A stretch of 5,507 nt of DNA from an uncultured Xanthobacteraceae bacterium (GTDB lineage: Bacteria > Pseudomonadota > Alphaproteobacteria > Rhizobiales > Xanthobacteraceae), in NCBI GenBank assembly GCA_955652925.1, contig CATPCO010000687.1, forward strand, positions 1-5,507, read 5' to 3'. The translations under genes were made by a program, and so were the position numbers. Every line of letters begins with the position of its first letter. Position 1 is the stretch's first letter. The notes below the pieces were generated by a model that was not told the DNA's origin, searched no databases, and saw only the letters and a list, made by a program, of their open reading frames with translations. Shown piece by piece: positions 1 to 5,507 of the stretch.

Positions 1-1
1 G

Positions 2-52
2 ATGTACCGCTTCGAGATCGAAGCGGTCACCACGACCGACGTTGCAGCGTGA
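2..52 (+). CDS. C-terminal end of an upstream gene (partial, unidentified)
   Basis: The second reading frame is open from the left edge to a TGA at 50-52 and reads MYRFEIEAVTTTDVAA. Twelve of these codons end in G or C, like the confirmed genes here, and the residues look like a charged strand plus a short tail. It would be the tail of a rightward gene convergent with phoD, ending 183 bases before the phoD stop. Sixteen residues are too few to name a family, and the visible ATG need not be a start. An open stretch this short could be chance. Confidence 0.4.
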   Translation: MYRFEIEAVTTTDVAA

Positions 53-106
53 CAGAAGCAGTTATCTGCACATTTAGAGTCCGTCGCGATGAAATCGAAT
101 CAGCTC

Positions 107-215
107 GTAGGGTGGGCAAAGGCGCGCGCAAGATGATTTGCATAGATAGACACTCGACCGCGCGCAACGCAGTCAAGCTTGCGCAGACTGCGTACACTTG
201 TCTGCTTTTGCCCAC
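107..215. repeat. Nested inverted repeats between convergent genes, repeat-like left end
   Basis: Three collinear pairs of arms nest around one centre. GTGGGCAAA (112-120) pairs with TTTGCCCAC (207-215), AGACA (148-152) with TGTCT (199-203), and ACGCAGTC (167-174) with GACTGCGT (186-193). The innermost stem is 8 bp with an 11-base loop. The left end, GTAGGGTGGGCAAAGG from 108, resembles a dispersed intergenic repeat that I recall from Bradyrhizobium and relatives, but I cannot confirm this. The left half is about 30 bases longer than the right, so the palindrome is imperfect. It lies between a probable rightward gene end at 52 and the phoD stop at 236. It could act as a bidirectional terminator or be a degenerate repeat. 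Neither strand has a U-run directly after the inner stem. Confidence 0.45.
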
Positions 216-235
216 GCGGTCGTCTGCGACGCGGC

Positions 236-1840
236 TCAATAGAATCTCGGCTCAAGCTCGGTCGACCACAGAGCGTTGTCATCGACGTCCTTGAGCGTGA
301 CCGTCATCATCTCGCTGCTGCCGTCGATGGAGACCTGGCCAAAGAACTGCAAACCGAAGCTCGGCGGCAGGTTCTGTCCCTGCTCCTGGCTTGGCGCCTT
401 CACATAAACGAGTTGTGGCCCGAATGTACCGTCGAGCGTATTGGGGCCAAAGGTGCCCGCATGGATCGGTCCGGACACGAATTCCCAGAACGGATCAAAA
501 TCCGCAAACGCAGCCTTGTTCGGGTCATAATAATGCGCCGCCGTGTAATGCACGTCGGCAGTCAGCCAGACCGTGTTACGAATGCCGGCGCGCTTGGTGA
601 AGGCAAGGAGATCGGCAATCTCCAATTCGCGGCCGCGGGGCGCTCCATTATCGCCCTGAGCGACGGCCTCGACTCCCCAGTTGCGAGCGGGATCATCGAC
701 GACGAGCAGACCAAGCGGCTGATCGGCGGCGATCACTTTCCAGGTCGCGCGCGAATTGATGAGCGCGCGCTTGAGCCACGCGAGTTGCGTGGGCGCCAGA
801 AAGTAGGCGGCGGGACCGTAGCGCTCCTCGCGGCCCTCGCCGTTCGGTCCGCGATAGCTGCGCATATCCAATATGAACAGGTCCAGCAGCGGGCCATATG
901 AGATCTGCCGGTAGACACGGCCCGGCTCGGCAGGAACGGGGTGTACCGGCAGGTATTCGTGGAACGCTCGCGCCGCGCGGGATGCGAGCTCAAGTGCATT
1001 CTGCTCGACATAGTTCTCGCGCCGGTGCTCCGGGCGCGTGAGCGGCTCTCCCGGCCACCAATTATTGGTGACTTCATGATCATCCCATTGGGAAAAGATC
1101 GGAACCTCGCGGTTAAACGCGAGCACGTTCTTGTCCAGAAGATTGTATTTGTAGTTGCCCCGGAACTCGGCGGGTGTCTCGGCGGGCTTCGCCTTTTCTT
1201 CGGTGACGATGTTTTTCCACGTCTCCCCGTTGGGCATCATCTGCTCGGCTGCAATCGGACCGTCGGCATAGATATTGTCGCCGCTGTGGACGAAAAAATC
1301 AGGCCGATTGCGCAGCATGGTGGCGTAGGTACGCATGCCGCCGCGGCTCTCATCGATACCCCAGCCCTGCCCCGCGGTATCGCCCGACCAGATGAATGTG
1401 AGTGATCGTCGGTCCGCCGGCGCGGTGCGGAAACGGCCAACCATGGCCTCGCTCATGATGGTTGGCCAGGCGAAGTCTGCGAAACGGATGCGGTAGAAAA
1501 TCTGCTCGCCGGCCGGAAGGTTCTCAAGCAACATCTTGGCGGTGCAGTCGGTCTCCGGCAGGGCATCGACGAAACCCGCATCCTGCACATGCTTGAAGCT
1601 CTCGGTCGTCGACCATTCCACCAGCATCCGCGCGGGGCGATCGGCACGGGCCCACACGACGCCGGAATCATTCGTGACGTCGCCCGACTGGAGGCCATGG
1701 GTGATGGCGGGGCGGTCGGCGGCTCGACTGAGATAAGGCCGTTTGATGCCGTCGAAGCCGGCGAATGCTGTCGCCGCCATGGCGGTTGTTAGAAACCTTC
1801 GGCGCGTGGGCAGCCGGGTCATGGGTGGTCTCATGTGCAT
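236..1840 (-). CDS. phoD: PhoD family alkaline phosphatase/phosphodiesterase, Tat-exported
   Basis: This is a secreted metal-dependent phosphomonoesterase/phosphodiesterase of the PhoD family, which frees phosphate from organic esters outside the cytoplasm. From the chosen ATG at 1840 it is 534 residues, a normal family length. A twin-arginine signal (T12-R-R-R-F-L17 then an alanine-rich stretch) opens the protein. An N-terminal PhoD domain follows (about 47-140, with HGLQSGDVTNDSGVVWAR), then the metallophosphatase domain. Its motifs are SGD with D153, HSGDNIYADG with D188, WDDHEVTNNW (252-261) and ADVHYTAAHYY with D429 and H431. The frame stays open upstream to 2068, but that extension would bury the Tat signal. 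ATG 1840 has AAAGG about 10 bases upstream; ATGs at 1834 and 1822 are alternatives that keep the Tat motif. The usual ASCQ-type cysteine is replaced by SGD, as in some proteobacterial members. It is divergent from the phospholipase C gene. Family assignment is firm; substrate is inferred. Confidence 0.95.
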   Translation of the reverse strand: MHMRPPMTRLPTRRRFLTTAMAATAFAGFDGIKRPYLSRAADRPAITHGLQSGDVTNDSGVVWARADRPARMLVEWSTTESFKHVQDAGFVDALPETDCTAKMLLENLPAGEQIFYRIRFADFAWPTIMSEAMVGRFRTAPADRRSLTFIWSGDTAGQGWGIDESRGGMRTYATMLRNRPDFFVHSGDNIYADGPIAAEQMMPNGETWKNIVTEEKAKPAETPAEFRGNYKYNLLDKNVLAFNREVPIFSQWDDHEVTNNWWPGEPLTRPEHRRENYVEQNALELASRAARAFHEYLPVHPVPAEPGRVYRQISYGPLLDLFILDMRSYRGPNGEGREERYGPAAYFLAPTQLAWLKRALINSRATWKVIAADQPLGLLVVDDPARNWGVEAVAQGDNGAPRGRELEIADLLAFTKRAGIRNTVWLTADVHYTAAHYYDPNKAAFADFDPFWEFVSGPIHAGTFGPNTLDGTFGPQLVYVKAPSQEQGQNLPPSFGLQFFGQVSIDGSSEMMTVTLKDVDDNALWSTELEPRFY

Positions 1841-1931
1841 TGTCGGCAGACCTTTCGCCTCCAGTATGCCCCGTGCCATGTGACACGGCGCTAACGTCCA
1901 TCGACGGAGAAGACTGGGGATAGAATCACAA

Positions 1932-1949
1932 CTGTCACATGCCCGACAG
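1932..1949. promoter_or_regulatory. Weak Pho-box-like dyad upstream of phoD
   Basis: The + strand reads CTGTCAC-ATGC-CCGACAG. The first half-site matches the PhoB half-site CTGTCA(T/C) fully; the second, 11 bases on, matches 4 of 7. It is also a short palindrome (CTGTC...GACAG), so it looks similar from phoD's strand. It sits about 92 bases upstream of the phoD start. Within it, TGTCACATG (1933-1941) is repeated inverted as CATGTGACA at 1877-1885, still closer to phoD. PhoB or another dimeric regulator could bind here. The match is weak, and no convincing -10 follows on the phoD strand. Confidence 0.25.
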
Positions 1950-2015
1950 AGCGAATCGGAGATGGTCATACGGTAGGTTGAGTAAGTGGCTTTGCGTTGC
2001 CCCCGGTAGCTATTA

Positions 2016-2057
2016 CCCCGGCCGCTGGTGCTGCGGCCGGGGACCAACCCCCCGGCC
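2016..2057. other. Two mutually exclusive GC-rich hairpins sharing a central arm
   Basis: The arm CCCCGGCCGC (2016-2025) is perfectly complementary to GCGGCCGGGG (2033-2042), giving a 10-bp stem with a 7-base loop. The first listed 8 bases of an alternative stem come from the same central arm: GGCCGGGG (2035-2042) is perfectly complementary to CCCCGGCC (2050-2057), again with a 7-base loop. Only one can form at a time, which is the geometry of an attenuator or antiterminator pair. No U-run follows on either strand, so a classical intrinsic terminator is not evident. It lies upstream of the small membrane ORF and about 175 bases upstream of the phoD start on the other strand. The pairing is seen directly; any regulatory role is inference. 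Confidence 0.4.
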
Positions 2058-2110
2058 CGCCTGCCCATGACAGTGCTCGCTTCGTCCCTTTTAGAGTAGT
2101 CTTTAACTCG

Positions 2111-2215
2111 GTGAGCGATACTACGGATTGGTTGATGTCGATCGCGCTGGGTGTGATCGTCACGGCTTGGCTCGTGTGGCTCAGCGCGACCGCCTATGCA
2201 TTGTTCAATGGATAG
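2111..2215 (+). CDS. Possible small single-pass membrane protein (hypothetical)
   Basis: A short frame ends at TAG 2213-2215 and encodes one strongly hydrophobic segment, WLMSIALGVIVTAWLVWLSA, with a short acidic N-terminus (SDTTD) when started at GTG 2111 (34 residues). Starting at ATG 2135 gives 26 residues. The frame is also open back to an ATG at 1997, but that part runs through the hairpin region and reads as low-complexity Ala/Gly/Pro. About three quarters of the codons end in G or C, and the hydrophobic run fits a transmembrane helix exactly, which favours a real gene. Against it, neither start has a good ribosome binding site. It ends 5 bases before the Pho-box candidate of the phospholipase gene, so it would be transcribed separately. 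I recognise no family. Confidence 0.35.
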   Translation: MSDTTDWLMSIALGVIVTAWLVWLSATAYALFNG

Positions 2216-2219
2216 TCCG

Positions 2220-2254
2220 CATTCATGGTTCTGTCACAACAGGACTTGTAGGAT
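2220..2254 (+). promoter_or_regulatory. Candidate PhoB-dependent promoter of the phospholipase C gene
   Basis: CATTCAT-GGTT-CTGTCAC (2220-2237) matches the PhoB tandem-repeat consensus CTGTCAT-N4-CTGTCA(C/T): 5 of 7 in the first half, 7 of 7 in the second, with the correct 11-base period. Eleven bases further lies TAGGAT (2249-2254), a 4-of-6 match to the sigma-70 -10 box; TGTAGG (2247-2252) is an alternative register. This spacing copies PhoB-activated promoters such as E. coli phoA, where the Pho box replaces the -35. Transcription would begin near 2261, leaving a leader of about 47 bases that holds a small hairpin, GCCGT-GCGAA-ACGGC (2268-2282). It would switch on the gene at 2308 when phosphate is low. 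The spacer is less AT-rich than in E. coli. Confidence 0.5.
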
Positions 2255-2307
2255 TACCACTCCAGCTGCCGTGCGAAACGGCCTCAACCCTGTTGTAAAC
2301 GAGAAAC

Positions 2308-3837
2308 ATGCGACGTTGTGTTGCGCTGTCGGCGATCGTGGCGAACCTGCTCGTGATGATGACGCAGGTTTTTGCGCAAGGGGCAAGCTCGGAGATCAAA
2401 AACATCGAGACCGTCGTGATCATTTATGCGGAGAATCGCAGTTTCGACAATCTCTATGGCCACTTTCCCGGCGCCGATGGCCTGGCGAATGTCCGGCCGG
2501 GGAGCTCCGCGCAGGTGGACCGCGACGGCTCGGTGCTCAAGGAATTGCCGCGCGTTTGGGATGGATTGACCGCGCCGGGCGTCACGCCGCCGGTGACGGC
2601 GGCGCAAACCAGGTATCTCCCGAACAAGCCCTTCGCCATCGATGATCCGGCCGGTTTCAACACGCCGCTGAGCGTCGCCCCCCGCGATCTCTGGCATCGT
2701 TTCTACCAGCACCAGATGCAAATCAATGGAGGGAAAAACGACCGTTTTGTCGCCTACGCCGATGCCGGCGGTCTGGTCATGGGCTATTACGACGGCTCCA
2801 AGCTCCCGCTCTGGAACATCGCGCAGAAATATGTTCTGGCCGATAATTTCTTCCAAGCCGCCTTCGGTGGATCCTTTGTCAATCACTTCCTGCTGGTCTG
2901 CGGCTGCGTGCCCACCTACCCGAACGCCGATCAAAGCCCGGCCAGGGCTCAGATTGCAGCGGTTGAAGCTGATGGCGTCACTTTAAAGCTTGCGGCCAAC
3001 TCGCCGAAATCCGCACTCGAAGGCATTCCGGAATTCGTCAACGATGGAGAAATCACTCCGGACTTCTATGCAGTCAACACCATGCAGCCGCCCTATCAAC
3101 CGAGCTTCAACAGACCGGCCCGAGGCAGTGATCCGCGGTTCGCCGATCCGAATGCACCAACCACGTTGCCCCCGCAGAACGAGGTGACAATCGGGGACTT
3201 GTTGAGCCTCAAGGGCGTGAGCTGGGCCTGGTATGCGGGCGCCTGGCAGGTTGCGCTCGACGGCAAGAACGCCGAGCCGCAACCGAATTTCCAGTACCAC
3301 CACCAGGCCTTCAACTATTTCGTCCAGTTCGCGCCCGGCACGGCGGCACGAGCAGCGCATCTCAAGGACGGCGGCATGAACGGAGCCGAGTTCATCAAGG
3401 CCATCGATCAAGGACAGCTGCCGCAGGGCACCTTCTACAAGCCGCAGGGCAACCTGAACGAGCATCCCGGCTATGCGTCCGCATTGGCGGGCGACGAGCA
3501 TATCGCCGATGTGATCGCCCACCTTGAGAAAAGCCCGCAATGGCCGCATATGCTGGTGCTCGTGACCTACGACGAGAACGGTGGCTTTTGGGACCATGTT
3601 GCCCCGCCGAAGGGCGACCGCTGGGGTCCAGGCACACGCATTCCGGCGCTGATCGTCTCGCCATTCAGCAAGAAGGGCCACGTCGACCACACCCAATACG
3701 ACACCACATCGATCCTGCGTTTCATTTCCCGTCGCTTTGGCCTGCCGATATTGCCGGGGATCGCCGCGCGCGACCGGGCGCTCAAGGCGAACGGCCATCC
3801 CGCCATGGGCGACCTCGCCGCCGCGCTGACGTTCTAG
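2308..3837 (+). CDS. Secreted phospholipase C / AcpA-type acid phosphatase
   Basis: A 509-residue member of the phosphoesterase family that includes bacterial phospholipases C and Francisella acid phosphatase AcpA. These hydrolyse phospholipid headgroups or phosphomonoesters outside the cytoplasm. Residues 1-23 form a Sec signal peptide (MRR, hydrophobic core, cleavage after VFA). The family landmarks are in order: AENRSFDNLYGHFPGA (41-56) with metal-ligand candidates E42 and N43; QHQMQINGGKNDRF (134-147); FGGSFVNH (186-193) with probable nucleophile S189; NEHPGYA (384-390); YDENGGFWDHVAPP (421-434) with D422-E423; and the C-terminal PALIVSPFSKKGHVDHTQYDTTSI block. Length suits a single-domain AcpA-like enzyme, without the long C-terminal extension of Pseudomonas PlcH. 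ATG 2308 has only a weak GAG upstream but directly begins the signal peptide. The family is certain; whether lipids or phosphomonoesters are preferred cannot be read from sequence. It heads a two-gene unit. Confidence 0.94.
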   Translation: MRRCVALSAIVANLLVMMTQVFAQGASSEIKNIETVVIIYAENRSFDNLYGHFPGADGLANVRPGSSAQVDRDGSVLKELPRVWDGLTAPGVTPPVTAAQTRYLPNKPFAIDDPAGFNTPLSVAPRDLWHRFYQHQMQINGGKNDRFVAYADAGGLVMGYYDGSKLPLWNIAQKYVLADNFFQAAFGGSFVNHFLLVCGCVPTYPNADQSPARAQIAAVEADGVTLKLAANSPKSALEGIPEFVNDGEITPDFYAVNTMQPPYQPSFNRPARGSDPRFADPNAPTTLPPQNEVTIGDLLSLKGVSWAWYAGAWQVALDGKNAEPQPNFQYHHQAFNYFVQFAPGTAARAAHLKDGGMNGAEFIKAIDQGQLPQGTFYKPQGNLNEHPGYASALAGDEHIADVIAHLEKSPQWPHMLVLVTYDENGGFWDHVAPPKGDRWGPGTRIPALIVSPFSKKGHVDHTQYDTTSILRFISRRFGLPILPGIAARDRALKANGHPAMGDLAAALTF

Positions 3838-3854
3838 TGCACGGCCGTCAAGCC

Positions 3855-4328
3855 ATGCGCTTATCTCGCAGCTTTTTCGGATTGCTCATTGTGGGAATCG
3901 CCCTTTGCGGGTTGCTGCCTCGCGCCACGGCGGAGCCAAGCGAGGTATCCGAGCGGGCAATCCGCGCTGCGCTGGAGAAATGGACCGCGGATTTCAACGC
4001 AGGCAATGCGCAAGCCGCGTGCGGCCTATTCTCTCCGGAGCTGCGTTACGATTTCCGCGGCCATCCCGAGCGCAACTACGGCGACATCTGCAGCCTTCTG
4101 CATCGTTCATTGGGCGACCGGACAAAAAAATATTCCTACAGCCTCGAAATCAGGGAAGTCCTGGTTTCGGGTGAGCTCGCCGTCGTTCGTCTCGTATGGA
4201 GACTGAGAACCTCAGCCGTCGGCATTCCGGGGTCATCCGCGGAATCGATCGAGCCCGGTATGGACATCTTTCGCAGGCAGGCGGATGGGAGCTGGAAGAT
4301 CATACGATACGTTGCGTATGAAGAATAA
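3855..4328 (+). CDS. Secreted SnoaL/NTF2-like (DUF4440-type) protein
   Basis: A 157-residue protein with a Sec signal peptide (MRLSRSFF, hydrophobic core to about 20, likely cleavage after ATA at 24-26). The remaining 130 residues look like a compact NTF2-like fold. A first helix (AIRAALEKWTADFNAGNAQAA) precedes a loop with FSPELRYDFRGHPERNYG. Strands follow that end in the typical DIFRRQADGSWKIIRYVAYEE. Such domains bind small ligands or act as isomerases or accessory proteins; the specific role is unknown. It starts 17 bases after the phospholipase stop, so co-transcription is likely. A GTG at 3837 overlaps that stop (TAGTG) and is in frame, giving 163 residues. I prefer ATG 3855 because it places the basic residues right before the hydrophobic core. 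Neither start has a clear ribosome binding site, suggesting translational coupling. Confidence 0.82.
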   Translation: MRLSRSFFGLLIVGIALCGLLPRATAEPSEVSERAIRAALEKWTADFNAGNAQAACGLFSPELRYDFRGHPERNYGDICSLLHRSLGDRTKKYSYSLEIREVLVSGELAVVRLVWRLRTSAVGIPGSSAESIEPGMDIFRRQADGSWKIIRYVAYEE

Positions 4329-4419
4329 CAAAGCGCGGTTGCCCAATATCAGGGGAGGAGCAGCAAGACGCTCATGTTTTGATTCGGGCCGCAGCGCGTC
4401 GCGGCGGTGTCGGCGCCGT

Positions 4420-5384
4420 TCATTCCACTTTCACATTGAGCTCCTTCACCAGCCGGGCGTATTTTTCCGAATCTTCGCGCACCAGCCTCGCGTACTGCTC
4501 GGCCGTTCCTCCCGCGGCTTCCTGTGCCTGATCAGCGAAGCTTTTGCGCACATTGTCGTCACGCAGCGCAGCGTTGATCTCGCTGTTGAGACGCTCGGCG
4601 ATGTTGCGCGAAGTGCCCTTGGGCACGAATACGCCGATGCGTTGATCGACCACGAGCCCGCTTATGCCGGCTTCCTGAAATGTCGGCACATTCGGCAGCG
4701 ACGGCGAGCGCGCCGCCATGGATTGCGCGAGCAGATAGAGCGTTCCGGCGGTGTAATGGGGAAGCAGCGGAGTCGTGCCAAGCGAGCCGAGTTGGACGTG
4801 GCCGGCGATCAGATCGTTGATCGCCGGGCCGCCGCCACGATAAGGCACCTGCTCAAGCGTGATGCCAGCAAGGCTCGCGTACCACAGTGCGACCATGGCT
4901 TGGAGCGAGCCCGCGCCGCTTCCGGTCGCAAACCGCAAGCCCGGCTGCTTTTTTGCGAGCGTGGTGAGTTCGGCAAGTGTGGTTACGCCCAGCGAAGGAT
5001 GTGCAGCGAGCGCGATCGGCTGGTGCGACAGCTCGATCACCGGGAGAAGCTCCTGCAACGGGTCGAAGCTCATCTTGTAGACATGCGGGTTGCTGCTCAC
5101 CGCGTCGGTTGCGATCAGGACGGTGTAGCCGTCGGGGAGACTTTTCGCCGCATACTCGATGCCGATGTTTCCGTTGGCGCCTGACTTGTTTTCGACCACG
5201 ATCTGCTGGCCGAAAACGCGCGACAGATAGTCGCCGACGACCCGCGCGGCCACATCGGTCGATCCGCCCGCCGGAAACGGAACGACGAAGCGGATCGGCC
5301 GGCTCGGCCACTCGGCCGCCGCCGCGTCAATGCAGCGGCGCCGGTGAGCATGAGAATCAAAATAAACCGACACAATGTCACCAT
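4420..5384 (-). CDS. Bug/TctC-family periplasmic solute-binding protein with apparent frameshift
   Basis: A receptor of the tripartite tricarboxylate transporter (Bug) family, which binds carboxylates or related small acids in the periplasm. The body has the family hallmarks: WPSRPIRFVVPFPAGGSTD, VENKSGANGNIG, YRGGGPAINDLIAG, PNVPTFQEAG, and a C-terminal helix to KVE. The body frame is open from 5415, but its first 30 residues do not form a signal peptide. In another frame, ATG 5384 has a strong GAAGGAG 9 bases upstream and encodes MVTLCRFILILMLTGAAAL, a good Sec signal. The two halves join only if one base is added (or two removed) around 5310-5340. Repaired, the protein would be about 321 residues, the normal family length. 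So the gene is either recently broken or carries a sequence error. It converges with the genes to its left across 91 bases. No TctA/TctB partner is visible, which is common for orphan Bug genes. Confidence 0.9.
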
Positions 5385-5393
5385 GGCGGATTG

Positions 5394-5400
5394 CTCCTTC
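5394..5400 (-). promoter_or_regulatory. Strong ribosome binding site that fixes the Bug gene start
   Basis: On the - strand GAAGGAG stands 9 bases before ATG 5384. It is the best Shine-Dalgarno match in the window. It supports the start in the signal-peptide frame rather than the ATG at 5415, which has no such site. Confidence 0.75.
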
Positions 5401-5417
5401 TTTCACGGCCTGCATCG

Positions 5418-5440
5418 CATATCATATGGGCGCACTGCCC
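5418..5440. promoter_or_regulatory. Two adjacent small dyads in the Bug gene upstream region
   Basis: CATAT-C-ATATG (5418-5428) is an 11-base near-perfect palindrome. GGGC-GCACT-GCCC (5428-5440) is a second dyad abutting it. On the - strand the first dyad contains TATGAT, a one-mismatch -10 box, 34 or more bases upstream of ATG 5384, but no clear -35 lies 16-18 bases before it. It could be a promoter with an operator. The remainder to the right edge (5441-5507) shows nothing I can identify. Confidence 0.25.
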
Positions 5441-5507
5441 GGTTGGTTCTGCAGCTCCGTGCCTTGGATTGTAACCCCGATGCCGTATTCGAGATATCTT
5501 CCTGAGC

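Noticed and set aside
179..901. Rightward 240-residue frame opposite phoD
   Set aside because: It lies antisense to the confirmed PhoD coding region, is basic and low in recognisable motifs, and is explained as a shadow of GC-biased codons.
1841..2068. N-terminal extension of PhoD by 76 residues
   Set aside because: It would place the Tat signal internally, is Arg/Cys-rich without a motif, and runs through the hairpins and the Pho-like dyad.
2284..2934. Leftward 216-residue frame opposite the phospholipase start
   Set aside because: It overlaps the signal peptide and ENRSFD motif of the true gene on the other strand and shows no family motif.
2983..3798. Leftward 271-residue frame opposite the phospholipase C-terminal half
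   Set aside because: It is the mirror of conserved catalytic motifs on the + strand; long antisense frames are expected at this GC content.
4329..4419. Intrinsic terminator between the convergent gene ends
   Set aside because: CGGCG-GTGTCGG-CGCCG near 4401-4418 can form a 5-bp stem, but there is no U-run on either strand, so I do not call a terminator.
4285..5184. Rightward 299-residue frame opposite the Bug gene
   Set aside because: Arg/His-rich antisense shadow of a clear family protein, with no signal or motif of its own.
5310..5340. Programmed ribosomal frameshift in the Bug gene
   Set aside because: There is no slippery heptamer or downstream stimulatory structure that I can see, and Bug receptors are not known to use frameshifting; mutation or sequence error is simpler.

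Overview
The window is GC-rich and compactly coded, and looks chromosomal. An alphaproteobacterium of the Bradyrhizobium/Rhodopseudomonas/Afipia type fits best. The supporting points are strongly GC-ending codons, a Bug-family tricarboxylate-binding protein, Tat- and Sec-exported phosphatases, and an intergenic GTAGGGTGGGCAAAGG block that resembles a repeat I associate with those genomes. The lineage is inference.

Layout, left to right. Bases 2-52 are probably the last 16 codons of a rightward gene that begins outside the window. Bases 53-235 are non-coding and hold nested inverted repeats (112-215). A leftward gene at 236-1840 encodes a Tat-exported PhoD-type alkaline phosphatase/phosphodiesterase. 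The divergent intergenic region 1841-2307 holds a Pho-box-like dyad next to phoD, a GC-rich pair of mutually exclusive hairpins (2016-2057), a possible 26-34 residue membrane protein (2111-2215), and a good Pho-box plus -10 candidate (2220-2254). Rightward from it run a secreted phospholipase C/AcpA-type acid phosphatase (2308-3837) and, 17 bases later, a small secreted NTF2/SnoaL-like protein (3855-4328). Facing them, leftward, is a Bug/TctC periplasmic solute-binding protein (4420-5384). Its Sec signal peptide and its body lie in different reading frames, so it carries a frameshift or a sequence error near 5310-5340.

Read together, 236-4328 looks like a phosphate-scavenging locus. Two unrelated phosphoesterases, one exported folded by Tat and one unfolded by Sec, are transcribed divergently from a shared regulatory region. 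PhoB control under phosphate starvation is plausible. The Bug protein is a separate unit, probably for uptake of an organic acid. I see no mobile element, CRISPR array, tRNA or rRNA. The enzymes belong to known families. The less ordinary signals are the regulatory and structural elements in the divergent region, the small membrane ORF and the broken Bug gene.
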